Assembly (NCBI GenBank): GCA_003956705.1
Contig: QZCP01000679.1
Location: forward strand, 124,001 to 188,000
Source: Brevipalpus yothersi
Lineage: Eukaryota; Arthropoda; Arachnida; Trombidiformes; Tenuipalpidae
Length of the DNA stretch: 64,000 bases
Reading direction: 5' to 3'
Shown here one piece after another: positions 48,979 through 61,168 of the stretch. Both the position numbers and the translations under genes were made by a program. Positions within the stretch are counted from its first letter, which is position 1; the number at the start of each line of letters is the position of its first letter. The notes beneath the pieces are model-generated. The model saw nothing but the letters and a program-made list of their open reading frames with translations, did no database searches and was not told where the DNA came from.

Positions 48979-50298
48979 GGTTCCTCATAGAGATGAAAAA
49001 TTCAAATTAATTTAGCCAATTCAATTGTGATCACATCAAAATAATGTAAAAATAACTCAACTAGTGGTAAAAAGTATTTATTTTCACTCATTGATAAAGT
49101 AATCGGGACAAAAACTTGTAATGCCTGCAAACGGATCTCATCAAATTCAATCGAACTTTTCGAATATGGATCAAAAAATTTGAAAAAATTCCTCACACTA
49201 CTTCCTCTGAACTCGGTGATATTTAGAAAACAAAAGAAACATCCCAAAACACAAATCACTCAACGAATCGGAAAAAAATTTGCACTCGAAGGTCATCTAA
49301 TTTGAACTGATTCCGCTTATCCATGAGATGACGAAAACGAACCTCAGACCTTTGCTTGCGATCCTAAAAATTGGGGAAGATTTGAATTTTTCAGCCAATA
49401 GGTACATTCTTTGAAGTGTATTCTTCCATCACGTTGAACAAACGGTTCCATCACATGTTACTGTTGTCCAGCTTTGGGTGAACATTAATTGATGTTAAAT
49501 AGAATTTTGAGCTTCGCCACTCTTACGATTTACCTGTTGGTGATGAAATTCATCCTTCAAATTGGTTCACGAGTGGAGATGAACAGAGGCTAAAAAGTAT
49601 CGGAACAATAGAAAATCGCTTTGAGCATCAATTTCATTGAAGAGCCGTCAATAATTTCGAAAAACACTGGTAATGATGATCAATTGTTTTCCAGAGATGC
49701 TTCAAATTGTATGAATGAAGATAACAATACGAATGCGCACTTGAAACAAATAAATTTATTGCATTAATTCAATTAACATTATTTGATTAGTAAGGAAGAG
49801 GGATTGAAAGGCTTACTGATCATAGAATAGAGCTAACTCATTAGGTTTTCTTACGTGTGGGTCACTACATAATTTTGGGTTGAAAAAGTGAACGAAAATG
49901 AGAAACAAAGCTTTTCCTTATTTTAGTCTTATTCTAATCAATCTAAACATCTATTTTATGTATTACAAAAGCTAAGGAATGTTAGAAATAAAAAATGTCT
50001 CGACGCTAACTATCCTATCTAGTGAACTATGTATTGAATATTTCGTTTTGATCACCAGTTAATATGCGTAATTGATGAAAGTGTTATTTTGTACATTTTT
50101 TTCGTTAATCAATTCAAATCGAGAACGTATCTCTTGATGAGTATTCTTTATGGAGATCAGAAAAATTGTAAGCACTGTGTCTGGCTAGCTTTCTGCCATG
50201 AGACCTCCAACTTTTTGTTCAATTTTATTGATCAATTTTAAGCTTATTAAACTGTCGAATATTGTCAGTCACTTGAATGGAATATTTTTCAATTGAGC
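48979..50298. other. Intergenic region between SLC35G copies 5 and 6
   Basis: About 1.3 kb AT-rich. A minus frame at 49002-49259 (85 codons) has no recognised motif. No extra copy is visible. Confidence 0.55.
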
Positions 50299-51788
50299 TT
50301 ATTTTAGTGTAAATGCAAACCATCTTCTCATGAAGTGGTCACCCGGAAGTGTAACAATGTATTTTCTCAGGCTAGTTAAAAGGACTGCGGTTGTGATTAG
50401 GGCTGCACCAATAACTGTACACAAATCTGGAATCTTTTGGAAAATGAAGATTTGAAAAATGAACGCTAAAAACAATTCTCCAGATGATCGAGTTACCGAT
50501 ACAATTCCCGCTTCTTCAACCTGAAGGGCTCTAGTTAAACACATTTGGGCATAAAAACTGAGTACAGCAAGAATCATCAGCAGCCATGGTGCAATGCCAC
50601 ATTCGGGAAGTTCATAACCATCCATGAAGAATGTGATCATGGACATCTCAATGGATGCAACCCAAGCAAAATTGAACAAAATGGTACTGTGATGTAGATG
50701 CTTAACTTTACGGACTAAAATGTAGCTTGATGAGCCAATGATTGTAGTGGCCATTCCACATGCCAATCCATAGAGCTGTGTAGTTCGATCTATTCCGCTA
50801 ACATCTTCACCTGGTAGTGCTGTTCCAAAAATTACGTCCAGTTTAGCTGTGAAACCTATTCCAATCAGTGTTACAGCCAAGGAAACTATGTGGAATATTC
50901 CAAAAGCTTCTTTCAAAAAAATTCGAGCGAAAATACACACGAATACTGGCATACTGAGAGTTATTACAGTGGCCTATGTAAAAAAATTCGATTGAAAAAC
51001 AAATGAGAAAATTTACTTTTTAAATGCTGAATTGATCTTACATTTGCAAGTGGTAATAGATGAAGGGTTACGTAACGAAGATAATTTGATGTTGCTCCAA
51101 CGACTCCTCTCAAAAGTACCCAACGGCGACACTCTGGAGGACCAAAAACATCTTCGGTGGTTATCTCATCGAAACCAGCGAAAGAGAAAAGTGTTATTCC
51201 CACAAAACGAAATAAAGCCATCAAAGATGGATCAACACCGGTCAAAAATTTGACTATCACAGTGGTTATAGAGAAAAGTAGGGCAGACAGTAGGGCTAAA
51301 AATACTCCTCGAAAGGATGCCCAAAATGATAGGACCACTAGAACTGATCCTTTACGAAGATTGGAGAAAGCAACGGAAGCTCGTCGTGAGAATGTTGAGC
51401 CTCGCTTTTTCGATGATGGCTCAGAATTACGTTTTGGGCTGGAATTATCATACTTTTTCAAATCTTCGAGCGAAGGTATCGGTGTCAAAGTTGGCTTCAA
51501 GATGCCTGTATGATTGGGATCTTTGGGCTCATGGAGAGGCTCAACCACTATTACGTGTGCAGCGTGCTCTCGGACTTTCTTATTCGCTGATGTAAGTGAA
51601 CTCGGTTTGGTGGTCGGAGTAGGGGTTGTGGTGGACACAGTTTGGGTTGTTGGTGTTACTGGTGGGACTGTGGTGGAGGATGGAGGCTGATTGTTGTTGT
51701 CGTTGGGCACATCGGACGTTGGAACGTTCGTTGGCTGTGATGAAATTTCAGTAGCTGAAATCTTTTCTTTCGCTTGGGACTCGACCAT
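50299..51788 (-). CDS. SLC35G-type EamA transporter, array copy 6 (long Thr/Pro N-terminus)
   Basis: Two exons, 51042-51788 and 50299-50973, encode 473 residues, the longest of the array. About 80 extra N-terminal residues are Thr/Pro/Ser-rich (TTVPPVTPTTQTVSTTTPTP). Then come STFSRRASVAFSNLRKGS, SFRGVFLAL, FGPPECRRW, VGATSNYLRYVTLHLLPLAN, ATVITLSMPVFVCIFARIFL, SFYAQMCLTRALQVEEAGIV and LRKYIVTLPGDHFMRRWFAF. The position at the 5' end of a same-strand array and its standard architecture suggest it may be near the ancestral form, but that needs a tree. Confidence 0.88.
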
Positions 51789-52515
51789 TTTTTCTCAGAA
51801 TTTAACAGACAAAACTTTTTTGGTGTAAAAATTTTCCGGTGAATATATTGAAAATGATGGAAAATTCAGTGGACTGATGGTGAAGAAAGATGAGATGAAA
51901 ATCACTCATTTCCAGCCAAATCCTCCAATTTATCGCCCCCACTTCTCGCTCCACCCACAATTGAGTACCTTAATCGTGAGATGAACACGATTGAATTTTA
52001 ATTTGATGCCTCTATTGAATGAAATAATTCATGAGTCATGCTAGTAGAACTTTTTTCTGATATTGAACGAAAAAAGGAGGCTGCTTTAATATGCCTCAAG
52101 CTTTGACAATCTTCTCAATTTTCTCTTGGAAAATTCCTCCAAAAAGAGCTAGAGAATACTTTTTTCATGGAAATTTTCGAAATCCGATCAGACTTCCGCA
52201 TTGATAAAGTAAGGAGTGTAGGGACTGGAATCTTCTCCGTTCAATGGTGAAAAATGCATTTTTGTAGTGGACATTTTGAGTATTCAATAATAATTTAAGA
52301 GATTTTGTCTCATGCTCAGCCTAGAATAGCTTAATTAGGAAGATTCTTGAGACAAACTTGCCTTAAGTTTTCCTGCTCAAATTTTGATTGAGCGATTCGA
52401 AGTGTGAGTCTAATCCAGAGTTTTTTCAAGACTTATCAACAGAATTCGTCCAAACGATGTGGCGTGATACTCTTGATAATAGCTTAACCATTGAATTAAA
52501 AGGGAATTCTCACAA

Positions 52516-52578
<63 letters not shown>

Positions 52579-53622
52579 GATGTGTCGGGAGATCAAGAAC
52601 GTGAGTATTCTCTGATTTCGAGAGTGATTTCATAGCAAAAAATTGAAACTTTGCCATAAAATTTTGATTGTTTACCCAAATTTGATATTCAAGCGTGGCG
52701 ATATTCATTGATTATGAAAGAATCACGTTGTTGAAGTAGGCACATTTATGTAGCAACGAGCACAAAAGAAAATGAGTAAACATTGGATTTGTTACAAAGG
52801 ATTCAAATTCCATGTGCTTCGGTCAGCGTTCTCAAGGATTGAAGAGAGAGAGAGAGAGAGAAATGGAAGATAAGACTTAATTTTTGTACCTCATAGACAT
52901 CAATCTGGATGCGTGCTGAATTAACTTTCAAGATGAGGTGTTGAGGAAGCCAATTTAGAATTGCAATAGTTGATTTAAAAGTTCTACATCTCGAAACTCA
53001 ATGGTGGTAAGTGTTTCACTTTGATGTGATAGAATGAATAAAGTGAAAATATTCAATTGATAATTGGGAGAAGTTAAAAAAAATGGTCAACAACTGTTAG
53101 TGATGAGAATGAATTTTTTTATTTTTGAAGCTAATTATACACATTTTTGACAGACCAATGATACAAGTCATCACAAATGATTGTGGTTTTGGCTGCAAAA
53201 AGAAGACTAATTTTATTTCCGTTGGGCTTGCCATCCCCATTTGGTAACACCTAGGGAAAGACAGAGGCCAAAAGTAACGAATGTCCGATTAAAAGAAGAT
53301 GAGAAGGGTGTCTTGAGATTGACAATAAAAATCGGAGAGTATGGACCATGAAATGCTCATGGGTGTAAAAATTAGTTGCTTGGTAAAAATTAAAACCAAT
53401 AGATAAAAAGACGTGATTTTCTCAGTGTGAGAGATTACAACAAAAGACGAATTTTCCCAGAGTTTCTACGATTAATAAATGGAACTCATGCATAGACACT
53501 TCTAAGCTGGGATATATTGCCCAGAAGATCGATTGAGTACTTTGATAGACGCTGAAATCTCAATTTATGAGATATCAGTGGACACTTGAAACAAAGATCG
53601 ACCACGAGAGATCATGTGATCA
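51789..53622. other. Intergenic region between the SLC35G array and Polo kinase
   Basis: About 1.8 kb AT-rich with a (GA)n microsatellite at 52514-52573 and a shorter one at 52847-52861. Frames across the repeats translate to Arg-Glu or Ser-Leu runs and are not genes. Confidence 0.65.
52514..52573. repeat. (GA)n microsatellite, about 29 units
   Basis: GA dinucleotide run with a single interruption near 52531. Confidence 0.97.
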
Positions 53623-55845
53623 CTATCGACCTCTTATATTGACCCTTCCATTATTTCGCATGGGTTGGGTCATCAGACGATTGATAACGTCCCTCGCATA
53701 CCGAAGTTTGCTGTGCAACTCCACTGTACAGCCGAATTGTTGGAGCAGTGATAGTCTATATGTTCGGAATTCTCGACTTTGATTCACATAGGTGATGGCT
53801 CCTAAGTGTGGGCATAAGATCAATTTTGTATGATCTTGGAAGAAATTCATTTGGACACTTCCATTGGTCAAATGGAATATGATCGCGTTGCGTGTTCGAG
53901 ACCAATTATTGAGGTAAGGGATACGTGAAAGTTCATCTTTTTCTTCGAGATCGACATCTCGATGGCCAGTTTGGAGTAGATGCTCGTTCATATAGTTTCT
54001 GAAATATCTGAGAAGAGTAATCTTCTTTCGCAAACACTCGGGAGGAGTTTCTAGAGTATGATAATGCTCAGTTCCATCTCTTTCGATATAATGTAAATTG
54101 TGTCCATCAGCAAGTAAGAGTATACGAGTAACATCGTTGAAGAGTATACCGATTGAGCTATCGCAAAGTTGATATCCGATGCCATATCTATCCGTGTAGT
54201 CAACCCACTTGCTTATCCAATAAATTGGAACTGAGGCTGGATCTTCCGCATCATCGCGTAACTCTCCTCCGTATTGCTCGGGACGTGCGTTGATGAATTG
54301 TTGTAGCTGCTCAAAAAGTTCTCTAAGACCGAAATCTGTCGCAGGACGCGGGTGGGCTGGAGGCTGTGCTTGAGGAGCCGCCGGTCTTGCGGGAGGTGCA
54401 GCTTGTTCTCTGTTGTTGGGTCTGTTGTTTATGTTGTTATTATTATTGTTATTATTAATATTTCTTTCACGCTTGGCGACAATTTGCGGTTCATTTGATG
54501 GCTTAGGCTCTTGATCTGCTTGTTCATTGTTCTGTTTTTTGTCCACAAGTGGTCTTCGAGGTGAAACGATAACTTCTTGTGGCATAATAGATAAACGGCC
54601 ATTGGTAAACCTCGGAGCCATTGTTAGACAAGACTGAGGTAACTTGGAGGGAATATAGTTCTTGGTGAGATACGAATCTTTCAGAATGGCCTCCATGGAT
54701 GGACGCTCTTTCGGGTTGGCACGAAGCATTTGTTGGATGAAAAGCTTGGCTTCTTGTGGTACATGGGCTGGAATCTCATAATCATTGTTTCGGATTCGCC
54801 TGTAAGTGTCTTTTAACTCACTTGTTTCGAATGGTGGCTTACCGACGAATAGAGTATATACAATACAGCCCAGAGACCATACATCAACTTCAAAACCATG
54901 GCCTTTCTTCATCAAAACCTCGGGCGCAATATAATTGGGCGTTCCACATAAGGTGAGTTTTCGATCATGATCAGCGGTAATTTTAGTGGCCAAACCAAAA
55001 TCACCGACCTTCACTTCCATATCTTCATTCAAGAATAAATTTCCTAGTTTGAGATCACGATGAACTATCTTGTTTGAGTGAAGGTAGTGGCATGCCAAAG
55101 CAATCTGGCGTACCATGTATCTTATTTCCGGCTCCGAGAAAACTTTTCTCCTCTTGTGCATTTCCATGAGTGACTGGCAATCAGCAATGGAAAGATAAAG
55201 TTATGTAAAATTTACACAAAAGTAGATAAAACTTACCCTTTTGCTGCATAGTTCCAGTACGATATAGATATTGTTTGTATCCTCAAAATAACTGAAAAAA
55301 TTAACTATATTTTTGTGCTTGATACTTCGATGAATATGAATTTCTTGGCTCATCTTAAGTTGATAGAGAATATAAAAAAGAAGAAAAAAGTTAACAAATC
55401 ACACCCAAATCAGGGTCACATGAGCACAGAGGTCGAATATGCGAATGACACAATTTGCATCTCTTCCAATCTCCATGGACTCACCTTTTCCTTTTGATCT
55501 GAATTTTTTATCTGTGCTTTAGCGATGACTTTACCAGCGAAAATAGTTTTTGACGGCAATTCGATGAGCTCATAACATCTTGCAAATCCTCCCTGTAAAA
55601 ATAAATCGAGATCAGAAGACAAATGAGATCACACACACACACACACAATTACACAATCAGACAATGTGATAAAGGTAAATAACTTTTTACAGGTCACTTT
55701 TACCATAGAAAATAGTAAAGTAGAGAGAAAGTTGAAAAGTAATTCAGCTTACTTTGCCAAGAAATTTACCGCGTTGATACTTTTTACGATTAGTCGGGTC
55801 TGACACTATATCAGGAATAATGTATGGTACTTCCTGGCGAGCCAT
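53623..55845 (-). CDS. polo: Polo-like kinase 1 (Polo)
   Basis: Mitotic Ser/Thr kinase. Exons 55753-55845, 55485-55592, 55237-55353 and 53623-55173 give 622 residues (human PLK1 603). The kinase domain shows GKGGFARC (residues 30-37), Lys52 in FAGKVIAK, HRDLKLGNLFLN, DFGLATK and the T-loop LTLCGTPNYIAPEVL with the activating Thr. The linker is unusually rich in Asn, Pro and Ala (an NNNNNNNNINN-type run, then PAAPQAQPPAHPRP). The polo-box domain follows: box 1 WISKWVDYTDRYGIGYQLCD containing the phosphopeptide-binding Trp, box 2 FFQDHTKLILCPH with the His-x-Lys pincer, then FRTYRLSLLQQFGC. The pincer residues make it a PLK1-type rather than PLK4-type kinase. Confidence 0.97.
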
Positions 55846-56183
55846 CACGATTCAGTGTTGTATAAATACCCACACACAGACACTCTCAACTAATCAACAA
55901 TCAAAATTGATTGAAAGATGATCAAGCACACACACACACACAGACAGTAAGGGACAAAGAACTTATAATAACGATAATGCAAGTGTGTATCTTCCCTTGT
56001 GAGTCTATTTAAATTGGCGCTGGCCAATCGGCATCCTTCTACAAAATTCAAATTTCATTTGTAGCGCTTCTGGTGGCGTCCTCTATGATCAACGTTACCA
56101 TGGTGATGTATACTGAGTGGGTGGAGCAGAATTTAAAAGGAAAGTAAAAAGAAGGCTGCAGAGAGAGAGAGAAAAACTTATGC
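55846..56183. other. Polo upstream region with CCAAT and CHR-like elements
   Basis: 338 bp between the Polo ATG and tRNA-Lys, with CA-rich tracts near the gene and a cluster of cell-cycle-type promoter motifs listed separately. No coding sequence. Confidence 0.6.
56005..56052 (-). promoter_or_regulatory. Polo promoter motif cluster (inverted CCAAT pair, CHR-like, TATA-like)
   Basis: ATTGGC at 56013-56018 and GCCAAT at 56023-56028 form two NF-Y-type CCAAT boxes in inverted orientation. TTTGAA on the minus strand at 56047-56052 matches the CHR element of mitotic genes, and ATTTAAATAG at 56005-56014 is TATA-like. Their order relative to Polo fits a proximal promoter. Function is inferred from motif match alone. 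Confidence 0.45.
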
Positions 56184-56256
56184 CGCCCAACGTGGGGCTC
56201 GAACCCACGACCCTGAGGTTAAGAGCCTCATGCTCTACCGACTGAGCTAGCCGGGC
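56184..56256 (-). tRNA. tRNA-Lys (anticodon CTT)
   Basis: The 73-nt minus-strand sequence begins GCCCGGCTAGCTCAGTCGG and ends TTGGGCG. It folds as a cloverleaf: a seven-base acceptor stem with two G-U pairs, D arm TAGCTCAGTCGGTAGAGCA (A box), anticodon loop CTCTTAA with CTT, and T arm GGTTCGAGCCC (B box). No intron is present. A TTTTT Pol III terminator lies just downstream (AAAAA at about 56172-56176 on the plus strand). Confidence 0.97.
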
Positions 56257-56978
56257 AGGACAGTTGGCGAGGGCCGAAAACGTTGAACATATTAAAGTGA
56301 ACGTTGATTGACTCAATCGATGCTGATAATATTTCCATTATCTAGATGATCAGGATGATTGAAGGAAAAAATTTGAACATTATCGCTTGATCAGGTTGGG
56401 TGTAGTGGGCAGTGAGTTTGCATTCATAATTGGTATGACCAATTGGTGCATTTGTTTTAGAGTCTCAGAGAAAATTCCGTTTAATTGGTAAGTTCGTGCA
56501 AGGTATGTATATATGTGTGCCTGTGCGCAAAGAGAGAGAGAGAGAGAAGAGAGAGTTTCTGTAATACAGAGAGAATCGAGAGATGTTTAAGTGCTCTCGT
56601 ACATCAGATGTACTCATCTGATGTGCACAGAGAGAGAGAGAGTAGGTCTGATGTGCTCATTTTTTTTCGGGATTGTTGTTATTGTTATTGTTATTATTAC
56701 TGATCGTGTATCATTTTCACTTTGATGTGTGTGTGATCATTATTCATCCATTCAGCCCTGGCTATCTCTGATTGATTGGAGTGAAAATTGTGTTGCAAAA
56801 TTATTTCATACAAATCTACTCACAATTTGAACGGCTCACTTTGCCCAGCTTCGAAGCTCTCTCTCTCTCTCTCTCTCGTGAATAATCACGATATTGTTTT
56901 CACTTGAACATTTTTTTGCATTCTCTTTGCTCTCTTTTCGTGTCTTCTTCTTCTTACTTTACTATTGTTCATATTCAA
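56257..56978. other. tRNA-Lys and GCLC upstream region
   Basis: 720 bp with several GA or CT tracts (56529-56555, 56629-56642, 56858-56878). These presumably include the GCLC promoter and 5' UTR; no coding sequence is recognised. Confidence 0.55.
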
Positions 56979-59520
56979 ATGGGTTTATTAACTTCCGGTG
57001 AGCCATTATCATGGAATGAGACACAAAAGTATGCCGAATATGTTCGAGAACATGGTATTATTCAGTTCATCAATGTTTACAATCGATTGCGAGATAGGCA
57101 AGATGAATTTCTCAAGTGGGGCGATGAGGTGAGGAAAGCCAACAAGTTATCGAACATTAGTTTTGTCTCAAGAATAAGAGGAAAAGAATATGTAAATTTG
57201 TGTTTAGAATTAACTTTAGTATGTTCGTATCTATGTTTTCACTGATCAATATTTTTCATGATAATGCCACTTCTGCCATCATGCATGGAGAGGGTGGTGG
57301 AAAGAAAAAAGTTCCAAATTAATGTAGTTAATCTTCTCCATCTCTAGGTGGAATATATGTTGGTCAGATTTGATCATGTGAATCAGAAGGCAAGATTATC
57401 TCTCAAAGCTGAGCCCATTCTTGGTGAAATGAATGAAAGAGAGGCACAAGAAAAACAGAAACCTAATGCAACACTTGCTTCTCTGTGGAGACCAGAGGTA
57501 TACTTCAGAGATAAAAACGCCTCTCAACAAACACTTGATTCGATCAACTTGTCTCTTTCTCTTTTTTTCTCTTTCTTTTATCTGATTTATCTATTAAGTT
57601 TGGTGCTTTCATGGTGGAAGGAACTCCAGGAGTACCATACGGTGATCTGTGCAAAGATTTGACCAAAGTAGAAGATAATATGAGATTTCGTCGGCGGGAA
57701 ATCGAAGCCCTTCTCGAACCGGACGAAGCATTATTGTGTTTGACCAGTTTTCCGAGGTATTAGAGATGATAAAAAAAATTATCCTCTCTACTAGATTTAC
57801 TAATCTATCTCACTATTCTTAGACTGGGAACTGATGATTTTACTTGGCCTAAAGCTAAGCTAGATCCGAAAAACAGTCCCACTGGGTCCATTTTTATCCC
57901 TGATGAAGCGATATTTGGTGGACATCCTCGTTTCCGGTTAGTTGGCTAAGAATTTTGAACTTGGATTGTGCTGCAATTTTAAGAGTGATGGGCTCACCAA
58001 AATTCAAGCATATCCTTGGTACTTGCTCGTGTTTTTTAGCTTTTGAAAGAGTTTCTCACATGTGCGATTCCTCGTTTACTTATTTCTGATTCGTTTTTTG
58101 TTTGAAAACATCTCTCTTACTTGCATTATCTAGGACACTTGCTCGGAACATTCGTCAACGGAGAAAGCGTCGCGTGATCATCAACATACCAATTTTTCTT
58201 GATGAAAAAACTCCTAGACCTTTCATCGAACAATTTGATGATGAAGAGGCCAAAAAAGCTGTCAAAGAAAATCATATTTACATGGACCATATGTGTTTTG
58301 GCATGGGTTGTTGCTGTCTACAAGTAACTTTCCAGGCATCAAATTTAGGAGAAGCTCGCAATCTTTATGACCAACTCACCCCCTTATGTCCAATACTACT
58401 TGCCTTGAGTGCCGCATCTCCTATCCATCGAGGTCTGATCAGTGGTTTAGACTGTAGGTGGACTGTTATAGCTCAATCCGTAGATGATCGAACCAAAGAA
58501 GAGCTCAACGAAGAGCCATTGAAAGACTGCAAATTTCGCATCAACAAATCTCGCTACGATTCTGTGGACTCATATTTATCTGAAGCTGGCGAAAAGTATA
58601 GCAATATACCTTTGGTGTATGATCGAAAGTATTATCAAAAAATGATTGAGGGCAATGTTGATCCCATCATGGCCCGCCATATTGCTCATTTATTCATTCG
58701 TGATCCCATTAGCCTATATAAAGAAAAACTCGATCAAGACGATACCATAGATATGGACCATTTTGAAAATATTCAATCCACTAATTGGCAAACTATGCGA
58801 TTCAAACCTCCACCATCCTCAGAGCCTAACATTGGCTGGAGAGTCGAATTCCGTCCAATGGAAATTCAATTGACTGAGTTCGAGAATGCTGCTTTCGTGG
58901 TGTTTATAGTACTTTTAACAAGGGTAATTTTGACTTATTCGCTTAATTTATTGATTCCTTTGTCTAAAGTCGATGAAAATATGGTTGAAGCTCAGAAAGA
59001 AGATGCAATCAACAAGTGCAGATTCTGGTTTCGTAAAGATATTTCACTAAAGAAAGCATGTGAAGTGAGTGAAGAATCAAATGACACACGTAATCCTAAC
59101 ATTGAAACTGCCAACTCCGATATTGACACTGATCATCAAAATGACAATTATATGGTTAAAATGAGTGTAGATGAAATAATCAACGGTAAACCAGGACACT
59201 TTCCTGGCCTTAGATTTTTCTTGAACAAATATCTTCTTGATTCTCAAATGGAAGCGGAAACCCAATGTTGGATCAATCAATATTTAAACTTGATATCGTT
59301 CAAGGCAGCAGGAAAAGCTCAAACAACAGCCAAATGGATCAGAGAATTTGTCATGAATCATCCAGATTACAAGAAAGATTCCGTAGTGAGTGATAAAGTT
59401 AATTATGATCTTCTGAAAGAGATCGATGCTATGACGAAGGGTAAGGTGCGAAGTAGATCTCTCCTGCCTGATGAAATACAAATTAAAAATAGCCCAAATT
59501 CCACCAAGTTCACCAAGTGA
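56979..59520 (+). CDS. GCLC: Glutamate-cysteine ligase catalytic subunit
   Basis: This enzyme makes gamma-glutamylcysteine from Glu, Cys and ATP, the rate-limiting step of glutathione synthesis, in the cytosol. Exons 56979-57128, 57348-57497, 57599-57756, 57823-57936 and 58134-59520 give 652 residues (human 637). Exact family blocks are MGLLTSGEPLSWNET, LKWGDEVEYMLVRFDH, LWRPEFGAFMVEGTPG, PDEAIFGGHPRF, DHMCFGMGCCCLQVTFQA, LALSAASPIHRG, RYDSVDSYL, HFENIQSTNWQTMRFKPPP and WRVEFRPMEIQLTEFEN. The Glu-rich motifs that bind metal and ATP (GDEVEYM, VEGTPG) are intact. An acidic, Asn-rich insert follows FRKDI near residue 510. AATAAA occurs at about 59851. Confidence 0.97.
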
Positions 59521-60174
59521 ATTCAGAACACTCCTCATATTATATACTAGTACTTGGCTAGCTCGATCATTTTTCTTTATGGAAACTTTTCTGCCCTCAA
59601 ACTCACGTGTTCTCGAGAAGCTTGTTAGCAACTATCATTTTTTCAGCTTGTGATAATAGATCAAATAAGTAAATACTAGTTCATCCTCCGATTTTTTTTC
59701 GTACTCATCTCTTATTGAGCATGCCGTTACGAACGGAGTAACTTTCAAACCTGCCATTTTTTACATGTTATGAAAGATTTTGAATATTCTATTAAGTACG
59801 ATGTGTTGTTAATCGTTTTGTTCATGTCAAGTACTCGAGAGAAAAAGCAATAAAGAACTGAAAGTCATGAATTGGCATTTCCTCATTGACTCGCTCATTT
59901 TCTTCCAGAATTCTGAAGATGAACTAAGCTCATCATCATCGAATTGATACTGACGATGAATAATAATAGCCGACTGATCAGTTGAATCGAATCGAATGTG
60001 GTGATTCACTTTGCTAGTGGTTATTTGAAGAATGAAATGTACTTGTACTAGATTCAATAAGGAAAAAATTCCTCTGTTTTCAAATCTGAATAAGAAATTT
60101 TTGAGCGATATCATGATACAGAAAGGAGGAAAAATTGGAAGGAATAGAATCTCTGGTTGTGAAGAAAAACTTTT
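59521..60174. other. Convergent 3' region between GCLC and CHMP2B
   Basis: Contains the GCLC polyadenylation signal near 59851. A 95-codon minus frame (59827-60114) lies downstream of the CHMP2B stop with no recognised motif and is probably 3' UTR. Confidence 0.55.
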
Positions 60175-61168
60175 TCAAGTTCTCAATTTGGCCAATTGAG
60201 CTTCAAGATCAGCATCAGAAACACTATCTGAGGTGCTTGCCGATCCAATTTTGCCTTTTACGACTGGTGCTTCAGCGAGTTTACCCTTGATCTCGATTCC
60301 GATTTCATCCAAAACTTGATCAATGATACCATTTTGTTCATCTTCATCACCAGACTCCTCAAATACATCGGCAAGGGTTTCGTCAACTGAAGGAGACAAA
60401 GAATCATTAGGCAAAAAAATCAAATTCGGATTGTCATGATGATGAGTAAAGATTCAACAGAAATAAGGCAGTTATGATTCATCAAGGTACATAAGCATTG
60501 CATTGATGATTGGAAATGACACTTACTCATATCCTGCTTCATATCCATCTTGGCATTTTCTTGTTGGAAATCTCGCATTTCTTTCATGACCTTTCCTGGA
60601 TTAACGTGTTGATTGATATCTTTAAGTGTTTTAGTTGTGGAAGACATGGCTCCAGCCACTTTAGAGCTAGCATGCATGACTTTGGCTTGATTACCAACTG
60701 AACTAACTTGTGAACCAGCAACCATACATCTTGTTTTCTGTTGTCTCAATTGGATAAGCTGCTTTGCGAGTATAGTACAAGCCTATAGATTGATTTTAGG
60801 ATCAAATATTTCATTAATTCTTTTTTGGGACAATTTGAAATGGATAGTTTAACAACAAACCTTCTTATTACCCTGTTGAGCGGCCTTCTTGATCTCCGCT
60901 TCCAATTGCTTTTCTTGTCTCTCTAAATCTCTTTTACTTCGTTCCAAATCTCTTGTGACTTTTCTAAGATCTCTTGATTGGCTTTTCAATTGTTCTACAA
61001 TAATTAAACATTCATTTTCGATAATATTCCCTAGTAATCATGATAGATTCCATGATTTTGCACTCAGATCAAAGATGATTGTACACAAATCATGCAGTTC
61101 GACATCACAATCTACCTCCCACAAACTCTATTCTTACCTTCAGCCGTTGGCTTCTTGAACCAATTCAT
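60175..61168 (-). CDS. CHMP2B: Charged multivesicular body protein 2B (ESCRT-III)
   Basis: ESCRT-III subunit for endosomal sorting and membrane scission. Exons 61138-61168, 60861-60994, 60527-60782 and 60175-60386 encode 210 residues (human CHMP2B 213). The basic N-terminal helices are MNWFKKPTAEEQLKSQSRDL and RQEKQLEAEIKKAAQQGNKK. Then come ACTILAKQLIQLRQQKTR, VMHASSKVAGAMSSTTKT, the acidic region NGIIDQVLDEIGIEIKGKLA, and a C-terminal VPS4-binding MIM1 helix (DADLEAQLAKLRT). The ACxxLAKQL, VAGAMS and DEIGIEI-GK segments favour 2B over 2A. The 31-nt first coding exon is placed by its ATG and phase. Confidence 0.95.

Noticed and set aside
55846..56978. Bidirectional promoter between Polo and GCLC
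   Set aside because: The two ATGs are 1.1 kb apart with a Pol III tRNA gene between them, so a shared promoter is unlikely.
59827..60114. 95-codon minus-strand frame downstream of CHMP2B
   Set aside because: Lies in the probable CHMP2B 3' UTR between convergent genes, with no recognisable motif.
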